From Symbiodinium natans (Eukaryota; Sar; Dinophyceae; Suessiales; Symbiodiniaceae), in NCBI GenBank assembly GCA_905221605.1, contig CAJNDS010001112.1, positions 3,063,050 through 3,127,049 of the forward strand: a stretch of DNA of 64,000 nucleotides, given 5' to 3'. Below the pieces are notes generated by a model. It was not told the DNA's origin. It did no database searches and saw only the letters and a program-made list of their open reading frames with translations. The position numbers and the translations under genes were made by a program. Numbering within the stretch: the stretch's first letter is position 1; every line of letters starts with the position of its first letter. Positions 21,400 to 32,825 of the stretch are shown here, piece by piece.

Positions 21400-22731
21400 T
21401 TGTCTGTTCAGCATGCATCACGCCCCTCAAAGACACCAGAGTTTGATGATTGGACACCAAGGACAGAGAATGGTTGCGACCATGTGCTCAAGTTTGAGGT
21501 GAAAAAGGCGACCATGTCCAAGATTTGCGAGTATTTGAAGCATCACAGGGATCACAGCGTTAGTGAGATCACTACTCCACTGCCCAGCAATGATTTGCGA
21601 GACTGTGGAGCGTCCCGCTGGGATTGCAGCTTTGTGAACGTCGATTTCGAGACGTTATTTGATATCGGATTTGCCGCCACAACTTTGGGCATTCCGAGCC
21701 TGGATTTTCTCATCAATGCCAAGCTCGCATGCATGACCAACAACAAAAGTGCGGATAAGTTGAGAAGGGAGTACAAGATGATTAACGACTTACCCGCGCA
21801 AGAGGAGGCAGATCTCAGGCGAACTTATACAGCCCTGCAGAAGCAGCATGGCGAAGATGTGGATGTCGATTTATCGCAACTAGCTGCGGCGAGCATCTTT
21901 CATAGCGGAATGACGGCTGCCAGGACGCAGCTGGAAAGCATCAAGAACGGCGAGGAGGAGGTCCAGGCCACGCCGACTCTGAATCCCAAGAGTTGGCGCT
22001 ATGGGATGTGGTCTGCCGGTGTCAAGAAAGACTGGCAGTTGTTAGCTGATGCTCCCTATGAGATAACCAATGATCGCGAGCTAGTGAAGGATGCCATTCT
22101 TTCTAGCCAGGGAAGGGCCTTGAAGTATGCCTCTGTGGAGCTTCGGGCAGATGAGAACCTGGTGCTGCTGGCAACCTCTTTCTTTGGCACCGCCTTTGCA
22201 GATGCCGCCCCCGAACTGCTAGGAAACAGGAAGTTTGTTCTTGCCGCTGTTGGCAGCCACGGCGCTGCCTTGGCGTATGCGTCGGACGCGCTGCGTAGTG
22301 ACAAGAGCTTCCTGATAGAGGCCGCGAAAGCAGGAAGCGGCTGGTGCTTGCAGGGGGCGAGAGACAGCCTCAAGTCCGATCGGGACTTGGTGTTGGAAAT
22401 GGTGGTGCATGATGGAGCATCGGTGCGATTCGTATCCGAAGAGCTGCAGAATGACAAGGAGTTTGCAGTTGAGGCTGTGAAGAGAAATGGCGCAGCTTTA
22501 AAGTTCCTGCTGCCTAAGTTCCAAGCAGATGTAGAGATAGTGCAAGCTGCAGTTGCCCGAGACCCACGGGCGGCCTCTCATGCACATGCCTCACGCCGGC
22601 ATGAACTCGGACTTGAAGGCGAAGCTGCTTTGGGGGAGACCCACCTGGCAAAGGAATATGCAGCGCAGGCAGAGGCTGGGCAAGCAAAGGCTGAGAAAGC
22701 CGAGGTGCCCTGTGCTGTCGAAAATACATGA
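21400..22731 (+). CDS. SKP1-like domain fused to DUF4116 repeats
   Basis: The open frame encodes up to 443 residues. Residues about 29-143 match the second half of SKP1, the adaptor linking cullin-1 to F-box proteins: TMSKICEYLKHHRDH corresponds to the P-N-V-x-x-x-I-L-x-K-V-I-x-Y-C-x-x-H block, SRWDCSFVNVDFETLFD to the W-D-x-x-F-x-x-V-D-x-x-T-L-F-x-L block, and DKLRREYKMINDLPAQEEA to the E-E-I-R-x-x-F-N-I-x-N-D-F-T-P-E-E-E tail. Residues 224-395 hold seven units of 25-26 residues, each starting with a D-x-x-x-V/L core (NDRELVKDA, GNRKFVLAA, SDRDLVLEM, NDKEFAVEA), which is the DUF4116 repeat pattern. The tail is Ala/Glu-rich. The frame starts at TTG just after a TTCAG, and the first in-frame ATG is residue 39, so 5' exons carrying the SKP1 N-terminal strand-helix region are probably missing or lie in the G-rich DNA upstream. 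Confidence 0.85.
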   Translation: MSVQHASRPSKTPEFDDWTPRTENGCDHVLKFEVKKATMSKICEYLKHHRDHSVSEITTPLPSNDLRDCGASRWDCSFVNVDFETLFDIGFAATTLGIPSLDFLINAKLACMTNNKSADKLRREYKMINDLPAQEEADLRRTYTALQKQHGEDVDVDLSQLAAASIFHSGMTAARTQLESIKNGEEEVQATPTLNPKSWRYGMWSAGVKKDWQLLADAPYEITNDRELVKDAILSSQGRALKYASVELRADENLVLLATSFFGTAFADAAPELLGNRKFVLAAVGSHGAALAYASDALRSDKSFLIEAAKAGSGWCLQGARDSLKSDRDLVLEMVVHDGASVRFVSEELQNDKEFAVEAVKRNGAALKFLLPKFQADVEIVQAAVARDPRAASHAHASRRHELGLEGEAALGETHLAKEYAAQAEAGQAKAEKAEVPCAVENT

Positions 22732-22734
22732 CAC

Positions 22735-23750
22735 GCCAAGCACAGGAAGCATGCTGTGTGTATTTTGTTGGGAGTAGCATGACCTCCGATGAACCCAAGC
22801 AGGAAGCCGCGGGTGGGATACGTCAATTTTTTTTATGCGTGCAATAGAGGGGATCTCTGGATTGTAGCAGATCCTCTTGCTGACCGAATTTGCACTTTGC
22901 CGTATGCGGGCCCTTGCAAGGTGGTTTCTGTGGCTGATCTCGGCCCTCGTCACATGCCCTGGCAAGAAGCCCTGGGGCGCTTGAACTACACCACCATGAA
23001 GTTGGGCAAGTTTGTCGGCTTTTCTGCCGGCAGCACCATGACGGGAAACCTGGGGCAAGGACTCGCGCCATAACCGAAGTCGTGCATGCATGTACAAGTC
23101 ATGCACATATACTTTCCTTCTATGGCATATATGTATATATGTTGGCTTTGCGGTGCTTCTCGTCGAGACACCGACAAATCTTGGGTAAGTGGGTGGAACT
23201 GGCTTATGTTTAATACCGCGTGGTGCACTGCACAGGAAACTACGTGGCAGCAAACGCCCTGGTTGACATATTTCCAGCGCGGAACAAACCGGAGATCCTT
23301 GGATTGAGCTATAGGCTTGGCTGAGAATTGATATTTCTGGATCGTGAGAGTGCGGCGTTCTAGTGGTGCCACACCGAGGGTGGATTCCTCCACGATCATG
23401 TGGGGCGGGGTTGGGGGTGGCATCGGCATGCGCTGGAAGAGCTTCGCCTCAATGGATGTGCGGCGCTTATCATGCCGGGCAGTTGTTCGACCTTTGACGG
23501 TGAAGCCAGTTGAAATTTTGCTTGCCTACCTTTGAAGCTAGCCCCTCAAGACAATGCTTCTGGTTTGCGCAGTGTGCCTGTAGCACGCAGCACTTGCGGC
23601 AAGCTTCCTAGTGAAGACGCTTCTCGATCATCGATCCGTAGATGAAGTTTCTGCCATGGACTACTTGGTGTGCTTCCAGTTTGGAAACTTAGTGCGTGAG
23701 GATGTGGTGCGGGGACCCTATTTTTCATGCGACTAGTGAAAAATTAAGAA
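22735..23750. other. No recognisable gene
   Basis: A 94-codon ATG frame at 22789-23073 (+), reading GDLWIVADPLADRICTLPYA, is the only moderately protein-like stretch. It has no domain I know and could be a small gene or an exon. Confidence 0.3.
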
Positions 23751-23754
23751 AGCC

Positions 23755-24095
23755 GACCTGCAAATCAGAAGCTACGAATCAGCAAGTGCGAATCGGAAGC
23801 CAGCCGCGCATCAGAAACCAAGAATCAGAAACCAGCGCGAATCAGAAACAGCAAATCAGAATCTGGCAAACTGTGCATCAGGGTTTGGGCAGGGGGTAAT
23901 CGTGTCCGGAAAGCCAGAGCATCAGAAACGCGCTCCCGTTTCGCGCCTTCCGAGTCGCCCGCCTCCTGGTTAGCGATTTTCCTGTCCTGGTTTCCGATTC
24001 AGCCGTCGTTCTGGTTTCCGATGCAGGCCTAGTTTCCGAGTTTTCCATTTCTAGTTTCCCATTCTTCTCTGGTTTCCAATGTTGCCGTTCTGGTT
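23755..24095. repeat. Two facing arrays of a short degenerate repeat
   Basis: From 23760 to 23930 the + strand carries about seven copies of AATCAGAAACCA-like units; from 23965 to 24095 it carries about seven copies of CTGGTTTCCGAT-like units, which are the reverse complement. The centre lies near 23935 (GAAACGCG and GTTTCGCG). The whole block could fold as a long imperfect hairpin. Confidence 0.7.
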
Positions 24096-24102
24096 TACTG
24101 TT

Positions 24103-24158
24103 CAGGGTTCATCCGGGCTTGCATGCTACGGTGTCCACACAAGTCCGGATGAACCCTG
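24103..24158. repeat. Hairpin with 18-bp arms
   Basis: The left arm CAGGGTTCATCCGGGCTT (24103-24120) and right arm AAGTCCGGATGAACCCTG (24141-24158) are inverted copies with one mismatch around a 20-nt loop. It lies directly next to the facing arrays and may be the edge of the same element. Confidence 0.85.
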
Positions 24159-24159
24159 A

Positions 24160-25960
24160 TCTAGGGGCGTTCAGGTCTAGGGATCGTGTTGGAAAGAAGT
24201 GTCCATCTTTCAGTGTGCTGGCGCCGGCTCAGTCCATGCTTCAAGGAAAGGTGCAGATACTGTCAAAAGTAAAGCAAGAATACTTCAAAAAAGAACAAAG
24301 CTGGCTCTTTGGAAAGTGGCAAGAGTAGGGGGCAGGGTAGCAAGCCTCAATACTGCCAAGGTAGAATACAAGAAAAGGGAAGCAATGCGAGAGAAGTAGT
24401 GGCATGGATACGAGATAATGGAAGGTAAGACTAGCCCTTTGGAAGGTTGGGGGGAACGGGGGGAAAGATTCGGGTGTGGCAGGTGGGTTGAGCAGGGGTA
24501 AGACTGGCGTTAATTCGCGCTGCTTGATCTGGGGGTTGACTGGATCGAAGCCTTGCCTGCCTCGTGCGAGTGCGGGAGTCCAAAGGGCGCGCGGTTCGGG
24601 GTGCTTCAAACTCCGTTTGGCGTGGACCACTTGGCGTGCTTCTAGTTTGCAGCCCTACCAGTCTCAAGCCCTGAACAAACAGCTTTAAACCTTGGCGCGA
24701 ATGTGAGAGTCTAACCCTCGGAATGCATCCCAAGCCTTCTGCACATCCGCGCGCGTCCCACTTTGCTTTCGGCATGGCTTTGCGAGATGTCCAGGTTTTA
24801 GGCTTCATCGAAGACGGTCTGCTCACCATTGCAGCGTGTCGGCACCAGGTCACTAGATGTCTGCAGAGCATGGCTCGGCAAATTAAAGGTCATTTTGTCC
24901 CATGACCAAGGGCGATGCAAGCAAGGCGAGGTGGAACCGTACAGCTGCCCAAGCGCATGTGGGGACTTCTTGCCTTAGAAGCCATGCTTCGCTTCTCTGA
25001 ACCCTGCAGGCCGTGCAGTTTACCTGTACGAAGATGCATCCGCCACCTTTGTTTATGCCGTCCAAATTTGACATTGAAACGCGAAAGCATTTCTTGACCC
25101 CAACTGCGGGGATGATCAAGCTGGACAGAGATTTTTTGTGTGGGAACGGGTCGATGCAGTGCAGGTTCATGTAGGAATGTAGGGACTCGTCGTGCTCCAT
25201 GGTCAGCCGATTGTGAGCTGGCAGGAGATGCCGGAAGCTGAATCCGAGGCTGCGAAAGCAGCCGAGGTTGCTGGTGCCGCTTGGCATAGTCGGGATAGTC
25301 AACGCATTGACACGCCAAACCTTCACAGAGCCCTAGAGCCCTAACTCGGCCATAAAGGACTGGCAGGGACTAGCAGCGACCAGAGATCGCGAGGCGCCTT
25401 TCAGAACGTCCGACTGTGCCTGCAGAGACTCAGAAGCAGAGCCCAAGTTGTATGAAGGCATTGAAGAACCTCGAGACCGTCGATCGCCGCCTTTGCCCCG
25501 GTTATGCTGTGTGACCAGTTCTTCAATGTTCTTTCAGTTAGCACTGGCTCGCGTGAGGACCCGTTCCAGGGAATATGGGCTCCGAGCTGGCAAACTCACC
25601 ACTGGGTGGCTGGCCTGACCTTTTGATGAACGATGCGCTTGACTTGCGAAAAGGCGACTTATCTTCATTCAAAAATCCAAGAGGAGACGAGATACGCTAA
25701 CGCTGCATGGGCTCCATGTCTGTCCAGGGAAGATGAAGCAACCGCTGCAGACGGGCACGCGGCAACTTCGCTGGAATAAGAGACTCCATCCTGACTCATG
25801 TTTCTGCCGATGTTTCGGTTGCATGTGCCAGGATTGTTTTGACCGGCGTCCATGGCAAGAACGGCCTGACTGGTTCGCTGTCCCAAAAGTTCAGCGAGGG
25901 CAAGTGGAAGGCAGGCACTTCTGCACACGGGAATAAGTTTCCACCCAGCCCTGCGGTGAC
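24160..25960. other. No recognisable gene
   Basis: Overlapping frames of 60-147 codons occur on both strands, including two overlapping ones at 24883-25326 on the - strand, but none shows a domain and the strands cannot be told apart by content. Confidence 0.35.
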
Positions 25961-25976
25961 GCTTTGTTAGGTGCAG

Positions 25977-26662
25977 ATTGACGGCGTGGGCAGCGCTATT
26001 CTTCACGAAGACAACTTCGAGGTTAGTGATTCGCTGGTTGGGCAACGCCCCATGGTTGATCAGGTGGTCAAGGACGAGAGGACAGCCCTGCGCCGTGCAA
26101 AGATCCAGGAAAAGCGTAGTCAGCGACTTGACTGGAGACTGTTTTTTTTGTTTTCCTGCTGCCACTCTTCGAATGTTAAAGCAGATGTGGAGGGCCATGA
26201 CCTGATCATGCTGCATACCCAAGGTTGCTGGAGAAGAAGGCAGCGAGGAACCAGGCGATGGAGAAGATCGTGACCACCGTCTCGCCCAGTTCAGAGTCGG
26301 TACCCACGATGGTGCCCAGACGATCCTACTTCATTTCGGGGACGTGGAACGGTTGGAGCGCTGAGGAGATGCGATGGAGCGCGGAGGAGGGCTACTTCTT
26401 CCATTCCGTGTGCATCGGTGAGTCTGGCCAGGAGGCCTTTCAGGTGCTGCTGGATCAGCAAGGCACTACTTGCCTGCATGCTGGCGAAGTTCCACAAAGA
26501 TGCCAGGGAGGGGTGGTGGTTCAAGGCCCTGACCCCAAGTGGAGGTGTGAGGGCTTCGACTTCAAGATCTCCAAGGTTCAGGCCGGATGCAGATGTAGCG
26601 TGCGGCTGTTACTCGACGACAAAGGCTTTGCCAAGAAGGTGCATTGGCTGCCCTTGCCCTAA
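25977..26662 (+). CDS. Protein with carbohydrate-binding/E-set-like domain (partial)
   Basis: The frame at about 26226-26662 ends with a TAA and encodes a beta-rich domain: SYFISGTWNGWSAEEM, then EEGYFFHSVCIGESG, then EAFQVLLDQQGTTCLHAGE, then VVVQGPDPKWRCEGFDFKI. The pattern (Y-F-I-x-G-T-W-N-x-W ... G-x-E-x-F-Q-V-L-L-D-x-D) is that of glycogen-binding/CBM20-like or AMPK-type E-set domains. A likely upstream exon begins after GTTAG at 25976 and reads VQIDGVGSAILHEDNFEV. A possible downstream exon reading WEKALGTDWAARPEGDFS lies near 26942-27105 but is past the stop and in another frame, so it may belong to another gene. The start is not identified and the function is unknown beyond probable glycan binding. 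Confidence 0.55.
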
Positions 26663-27269
26663 CTCGGCACACCTTCGCCTGCTTTCGCCGTATCGAAGAA
26701 ATTCTTACCATGCTGTCACAGTGCCGAAAGAAGCTCTGTCCTTGGATGCTTTCCGGGCGCTGCAGCACAGATCCGTTAGAACGTCCTGTGATCTTCCATG
26801 CATCTGACTGGCAATGCCGTGCTGACACTCGCAATGGCAGAAAAGTAGGGGCGGACCCGAAGCGCGGCGGTCAAAACAGAAAGCGAAGCCTGCTACATCT
26901 GCTACTGCTATTACCAGCGGTGCCAGTCTTAGGGTTGCAAGTGGGAGAAGGCGCTTGGCACAGACTGGGCAGCACGGCCAGAAGGGGATTTCAGTGCGAA
27001 TGCTCTTGCCCGGGACATGGTGACGCCAGCAAGTTTGCAGCAGGTGTCGCAGGCGCAGCAGCATGTGGTGGCCGCAGAAGCTAGTCTGTGGCTGCGTGGG
27101 CCGGCTACCTAGCGACGGATCTGGCAGGGTGTTTAACCTAATGAATGACGTAGTGCATGCCACAGAATTGTCATGAATGGCACATGTCATGATCTACTTG
27201 GGCATGAGTCTTTTGGCTCTTGATTTGGGTGACTTCGCGTGTCCTTCCTTGGCCCACGTTCCAAGCAGT

Positions 27270-29190
27270 GATGGATCTTTTGCTGCTCTTGGTCTCGCTC
27301 TGCTGGCTTCCGCGTTCTTCCGAAGCCTTGGCTCATCGCCTGGCGAATGCGACAGCGGCAACTGTTTCGACCTCAGCAGTGAGCTTCAGCTGTGGCGCCA
27401 GCGTGGTGCGGAAACAGGCGGAGTCCAGGCGGAGGCTTCCATCAGAGTCTTCATGAAAAACCGCGGTGCTTTGAATTGCGCCACAGCCCAACCAATTCAC
27501 ATCACGATCACGGATGTGAAAGATGCTACAGTTGTCGATTGGCACGAGTTTGCCTCCTCAATGGGGAATAATGAGATTAAACATCGCGACTTTCAAGTCA
27601 AAGCCCACGACACCCTGCACGAGTTCGCTTTTCGAAAGCTCAACGAACGGACAGGACTCGAATTGTTTTGTGGCGAAGCCTCATTTCAACGTTCACGTTG
27701 CTTGATTGTTTTACTTGGGGTTCCTGCGTTACTCTTGTCTTGCATTTCCTTCTCAGGTTGTCATGCTTTCTTGCCATCCCAGTTGCAAATTCAATGTGCT
27801 GGCTGCCTTCTGTGTTCAGCTTAAGCTTGATTCGAAAACATACTTCGCTGCTTGGCGATGCCCTCCAGGACATCCCACTGAGACAAACGAGACCGTGAGA
27901 TCGAACGACATGTTCTGCCCAAGCTTTGCGGAAGTCTGGGCGATCGATGGCGAAGGCAACGAAATCAATGCTATTGGCTTTGTAGACCTCAGTGGAAGCG
28001 AGGACAATGATGCAAACCATTGGGTAACCTTCAAGTTGGTTGAGGGCGGGAAGCTTTATTGTCACGAGCAGCTCTGGCACGAAGTGAAACAATACGATTG
28101 CGGGCAGCCTGCCGAACCTCCGCAAGTCGATGATGCTATTGCTGAATCAGGTGACGGCCTAGAGTTCTTTCTGAAGATGATGGCGGACCTTCTTGGTAGT
28201 GCAATAGCCGAACTCAGTGACATTCATGGATGGTTCATCGCATTTGCCATGAGATGGCTGATAAGCGGATTTGAACTCTTCCCGGAGTCCGGACCCCCGA
28301 CCCCTCGTTGCGAGGGTCAGGAAGACTACGGACTGTGCATCTGGGGCGAAATCAAGCCGTTTGTGGAGAAATACGTCAGAGAAGCATTCGACCAGTTCGA
28401 GTATGATTCATTTGTAGTGCAGCTTAAGATCGCCAGAGATCTCATGAGCTGCGCCATACAAGGCATACAGATAGAAGGTACATGGAACACAAGCGACGGA
28501 TCCTACGAGACGAATGCGACTCTGACAGATGCCAGTGAGGCCATGAGCCATTTTGCCGACATGCACACACTTGCAAAGGACATGGCCGCCAAGACCAACA
28601 TCTTCACCGACGCCAAGGCACCCTTCTCTGTCGTATACCATGCAATGTACGTGACGCTGGCAATGAGCGTGATGTCGTCTTACTTCAGTGTAGAGTGTTT
28701 CCAGACTGAAGTAATCCAAAAGGAGATTGTCGACTGGATGGAAGGCCATATTGAAGAAGCGCACAGTATGATGGACAAAGCGGTGCAGCTGCGACTGCAG
28801 CTCATCGAACAGAAATTTGCCCTTCAGGACGGGGACACGAATTACATCTTGACGGATGGAGCTTTGCCTGATGGCACAAAGTGGGCGCAACGACTTGGGT
28901 GGACAGATTTCGAGTACGTCGAGGGGCAAACTTACCGGTTGGACTATTATTGCACCGATAAGAGATACCAGAACGGTGCTGGAGTTTGCACACGAGCCTA
29001 CAAGTACAAGGTTGAGAAGTCGATCAGGGAGCTGCTCCAAGCGACTGTTGAGCCTCACATAGAGGTGTGGGGGAATTTCACTGAGCAAGTGAAGAAGTTG
29101 AAGGTGAAGGACAAATCCGACTGCGATCTTGAGGTCTCTGGAGTCAAGAAGGGCAGTACTCCAAGGACACCATGCAAGCCCAAACCCTGA
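27270..29190 (+). CDS. Putative secreted helical protein, tentatively Cry domain-I-like
   Basis: A frame with ATG at 27270 gives a good signal peptide (MDLLLLLVSLCWLPRSSEA). Coding-like sequence continues in another frame at about 27340-27680 (QPIHITITDVKDATVVDWHE), and then in a 1.4-kb open frame that probably begins after a pyrimidine-rich AG at 27756 and ends at the TGA at 29190. The last part is mostly helical, with a hydrophobic helix (HGWFIAFAMRWLISGFELF), a helix pair (EIKPFVEKYVREAFDQFEYD) and a later helix with the pattern PFSVVYHAMYVTLAMSVM. The order (hydrophobic helix ending in P-x-S-G, then W-x-x-I/V-x-x-x-V-x-x-Y-V, then P-x-x-V-Y-x-x-A) resembles the pore-forming domain I of bacterial delta-endotoxins. 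The resemblance is weak and read by eye; an unrelated secreted helical protein is quite possible. Exon joins at the 5' end could not be made to fit in phase, and no beta domains II or III follow. Confidence 0.45.
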
Positions 29191-29194
29191 GACG

Positions 29195-32100
29195 AGCGCA
29201 GAACCGGTGCGCCAAGCAACGGATCGCCGGGGGCATGCCATTTGAGATCGTCGGCACTGCTTGCCATGTACGGGGCTGCCTGGCGTGGATTGGCCTCCGT
29301 GGTTGGTTCGGTCAACCTTCCCCAACGAGGGTCTCCTCCGTTTCGTTTCCCTTTGTCCGTTTCGGGCCTCAGTCAATGTATTGAGGAGCCACCTCCATGT
29401 GACTTTGCTGTCTTGTGACCGAGCCATGCGCGTTATGACGTTGGGAGAAACCATTTGATTGGAGAATTCCCATCACATGTTTCAAGCGTAGTGGCGTAGT
29501 GCAGCATGTTACAGCGCAGCAGCACATGTAAGCGCAGATCATATTGTAGTGCATGCCCGCAAGCCACAGAAATCGGTCGGGTTTTGGTCGCCTCCGCCCC
29601 CGCTGCCCATTGCTCAGGTCCTAGACGTCGGCGGAGCACTCGCCGTGCGTTTGGCGGCGCCCGAGCAGCGGAGGCGCGCCAATGCATGAAATGCCGGAAT
29701 GCTACCGCGTGCCAGAAATCAGAAAGTCAGACATATCTCCACCCAATGGTGTTGCGACTCTGCGCACGTCTGCCCAGTCAATGCGATGGATGTTCGCGGA
29801 GGAGGCCGACCGTGAGCCCTTGTGGTAGAGCCTGCGCCTTGGTAATCGACAACACTTCGCTTAAACGTCCTTTAACGCTAGTCCTAACGGATATTAGAAC
29901 ACATGTACAGAATGCTGTATCCATCTAGTTGCAACATAGTATTCCAAAGCTAGCGTCCAGTGGTTTAGGGTTTTAGGGTGTTAGGGTTCAGGGTTGAGGA
30001 GCTCAGGGGTTTTTGCGTTTGGGACTCAGGGGTTCAGGGTTTAGAGTTTTAGGGCTTCGGGTTGAGGGTTTGCGTTTTTGTGACTTTGAGTCGGGCTGCG
30101 CGCAACCTCACCTTTCCCCACTTCATTCCCTTTGCCATCCGAGCTGCATGCAGCCTCGCCTTTTTGCCTCAAGCGGCCAGGCTGCCGACGGATGTAACGC
30201 TTCCTGTTTTGTGGCAATCATCGAGGATGCCCTGACCATGCGAATTTTGAACCGGGCCTTTTTGCCTGGACTTCGGGACCAGTAGCGCGAGGGCCTCGGT
30301 TTGATTTTTGACGACATGACCAACGGCTCTAGTGAGTGTAGAGTTCACCCTCCAGCAGGGATGAAGACATGTGATTGTTAACCATTCCCCTGCACTAAGC
30401 ATTTCTGTTGATGTAGCCGAAACGGTCGATCATTGGCTCAATCATGGTCAAACATCTCAGCTCTGCATGGACAGGTTCAGAATGGTCTATGCTGGCATGG
30501 GTGTGGGGGCCAGGCCTCGCTGCATGATGCTGTGATATGCTGCGTGTCTCCTCCTTGGCTTCTGGGCCTCCACATCGTCGTGACGGGCCGCATGCTTGAG
30601 CCATTACTAGCACTGCCTCCTCAATCTGGCTCAACTTGTCCAGCTGATCGACCAGTGCGTGAGGTAAAGAAGAGGCATTGCAAACATGCGCTGTCGTTGG
30701 CAGGCAGTATTGAACACGCGACAACACGTGTCATCGTTTGTTAAGCACGAGGCAATAGCTGCCAACTGAAAGCTTCCAAGGAGTATGGCCGCACGTGACA
30801 TTGATTCTTGGAAACACAAAAGCCTGAGCACATGGCCGGTGACGGCTGTCGTCATCACGCACAGCCCTGGGCAGAGCGTGGTAGTGCTTCGAGTCCAGTC
30901 TTTTTGACAACTCCTCACCGAGGTCTCTCCAATCAGATCCACCGATTCGAGCAGTCTCTGTGCGGGAGTGGCTCAAGTCTCGACAACAGGCCAGCTGCCA
31001 CATACTGGTAGACTGAGAATTTCACTAATCCGTGCACCTTAGAACCTGCACATGCGCCGGACATGCTGCGGGCACCACGGCAACAAGACAGACACTTGCC
31101 AGTCCATGCCAATGCATGAAGAGGTGGGGAGAGGTACAGAGGGAACGCATTCCTGTGGAGTCAGCCCGGATAGGTATTTCTTACAGCAACACGCGCGCGT
31201 GAAGGGTAGACTCCGGGTAGACTCGGGTTCCTGGTAGACCCGGAGAGTAGAGTCTGCTGTCGTTGAGCTTCGAGCATCTTCGAGCCTGTATCAGGTCCAT
31301 GTGCCAACAAATGCACTAGACGGATGCTTTCCAGCTTTGCATAAAACGACTGCTGATGGACAATGCTGAACAATTCCAGCTCAAACACCAGCCCTGCCCA
31401 TTCCGCCTCGAAAGCTCTCCATTCCATGCTGGGCAGTGCGCACATGCATGTGGTTGGACCTTCGACATATCAAGCGCGGCTGGCAGTGTTCCAGGCTTCT
31501 GATTACGGCCCAATACCGACCAGCATGGACAATGCTGAAGCTCCACGCTCAGCCAAGTGCCAAGTGCATGAGAGGCTCAGACCACGTAAGCCCGGACTCA
31601 AGACTGAGCCTGTCAGGAGCGCCTCCTCGCTTGCGCCGAGGGGAGCAGCCCACAGGAGTGCCCTGAATGAGACATCACGCTTTCCTGAGGACGCCTGAGT
31701 GTTCATGTCACCGTCCACGACCCAGACGGTCAGGAGCGGCGATGGGTGCGAGCCAAGACCGATCAAGGCTCAGCTCAGCAGAGATCGTCTGAAGGGTTCT
31801 TGGACTCTTGGATGTTCGGCAGAAGGCGGCAGAAACGACCAAGCATTGTCCCTGGCTCAGCATCAGGTGGGTCCTCAGGCTAGAGTTGCCACTCAAGTAG
31901 CAGCCGCTTGAATACGTGCATATGTGAGTCGGGCCTGCACAGGTTCCAGGGAAGGTCTGAGTCGGCATCAGCTGCGCCGCCTCGACCTCATCACGACGCA
32001 AGTGCACCCAAGCGCATGTCCCGCCATCAGCAAAGCATAGCAAAGCATCACAAAGCCACGGCGGAGGTGGTGGTTACCCACAAGCTCATCGCCTGGATCG

Positions 32101-32820
32101 CCGTCGAAGGAATCGCGAATCGTGCTCCTTAGGTCAGTTAGGTCCAGGAGTCTAGCATGACTGCACTCTCCGCACGTCTCGCCGGTGGCGTGCTTGGAGG
32201 ATCGTGGTCTCCTAAGTGGGGAGAGGCTGAGCAGTGCCCAAAACGGGCGCTACAGTGCTTTGCTCGGACCATTTTGTTGCAAGACCCGTTTAACTCAGAC
32301 CGTTGAACATGGGGCACGAGCGACGAGCGAGGCTCCTTGCCGCACGACTCTCGTCCCATACCCTGGGTGTGTGGAGCTTTGTGCTTCGGTGATTCTCACG
32401 GATTTCGATTGAGTTGCATGTTTTATTCTGGCTCCGCTTCTGAGGCCAGGCAGTGATCCGCCGAACTTGAAACTTCCCCAGTCGCAGTCTTCTGAGGCAC
32501 TGGTCAAAGTAGTGAGCAACAGGGCGTGACCGCTACTTCTTTTGAGGGAATTCAACTGCCAGCTCCAGGAACGATCGCCAGCTCCATCGCTTCCTAAAGC
32601 AACAGGCTTCCAGCTAGCGAGGTTCTTGTGCTGTGGCAAGTTTTCCTGCTTGCAGAAGTGCGATTGGTAACCTTCCACTGGCGTAGCCACCAGTCTGGGC
32701 TCAGCCCCTCCTCACCTGACTAGGAAGACTCGGGTGCGATGAAACAAGGGGAAGATGAGGCAGCACACGAGTTTTAACACCGACAGCAGCAACCCATCGA
32801 ACGTCGCCAAAGGCAGCTTC
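29195..32820. other. No recognisable gene
   Basis: Many short frames occur on both strands but no domain is visible. The stretch contains one telomere-like repeat block (29963-30076) and a small repeat of GGGTAGACTC type at 31204-31250. Confidence 0.4.
29963..30076. repeat. Degenerate interstitial TTTAGGG repeats
   Basis: Repeated TTTAGGG, TTTTAGGG, TTCAGGG and TTAGGG units read along the + strand, mixed with GTTGAGGG variants. This is the plant/dinoflagellate telomere unit in decayed form. Confidence 0.8.
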
Positions 32821-32825
32821 TGAAT

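Noticed and set aside
25665-26222. - strand frame with an ankyrin-like phrase (LDHLINHGALPNQRI)
   Set aside because: Only one partial match; neighbouring repeat units lack the ankyrin pattern, and the + strand here fits an exon of the CBM-like gene better.
28408-29454. 348-codon - strand frame
   Set aside because: It mirrors the helical secreted-protein frame on the + strand, which has a more protein-like composition and signal peptide; the - frame shows no domain.
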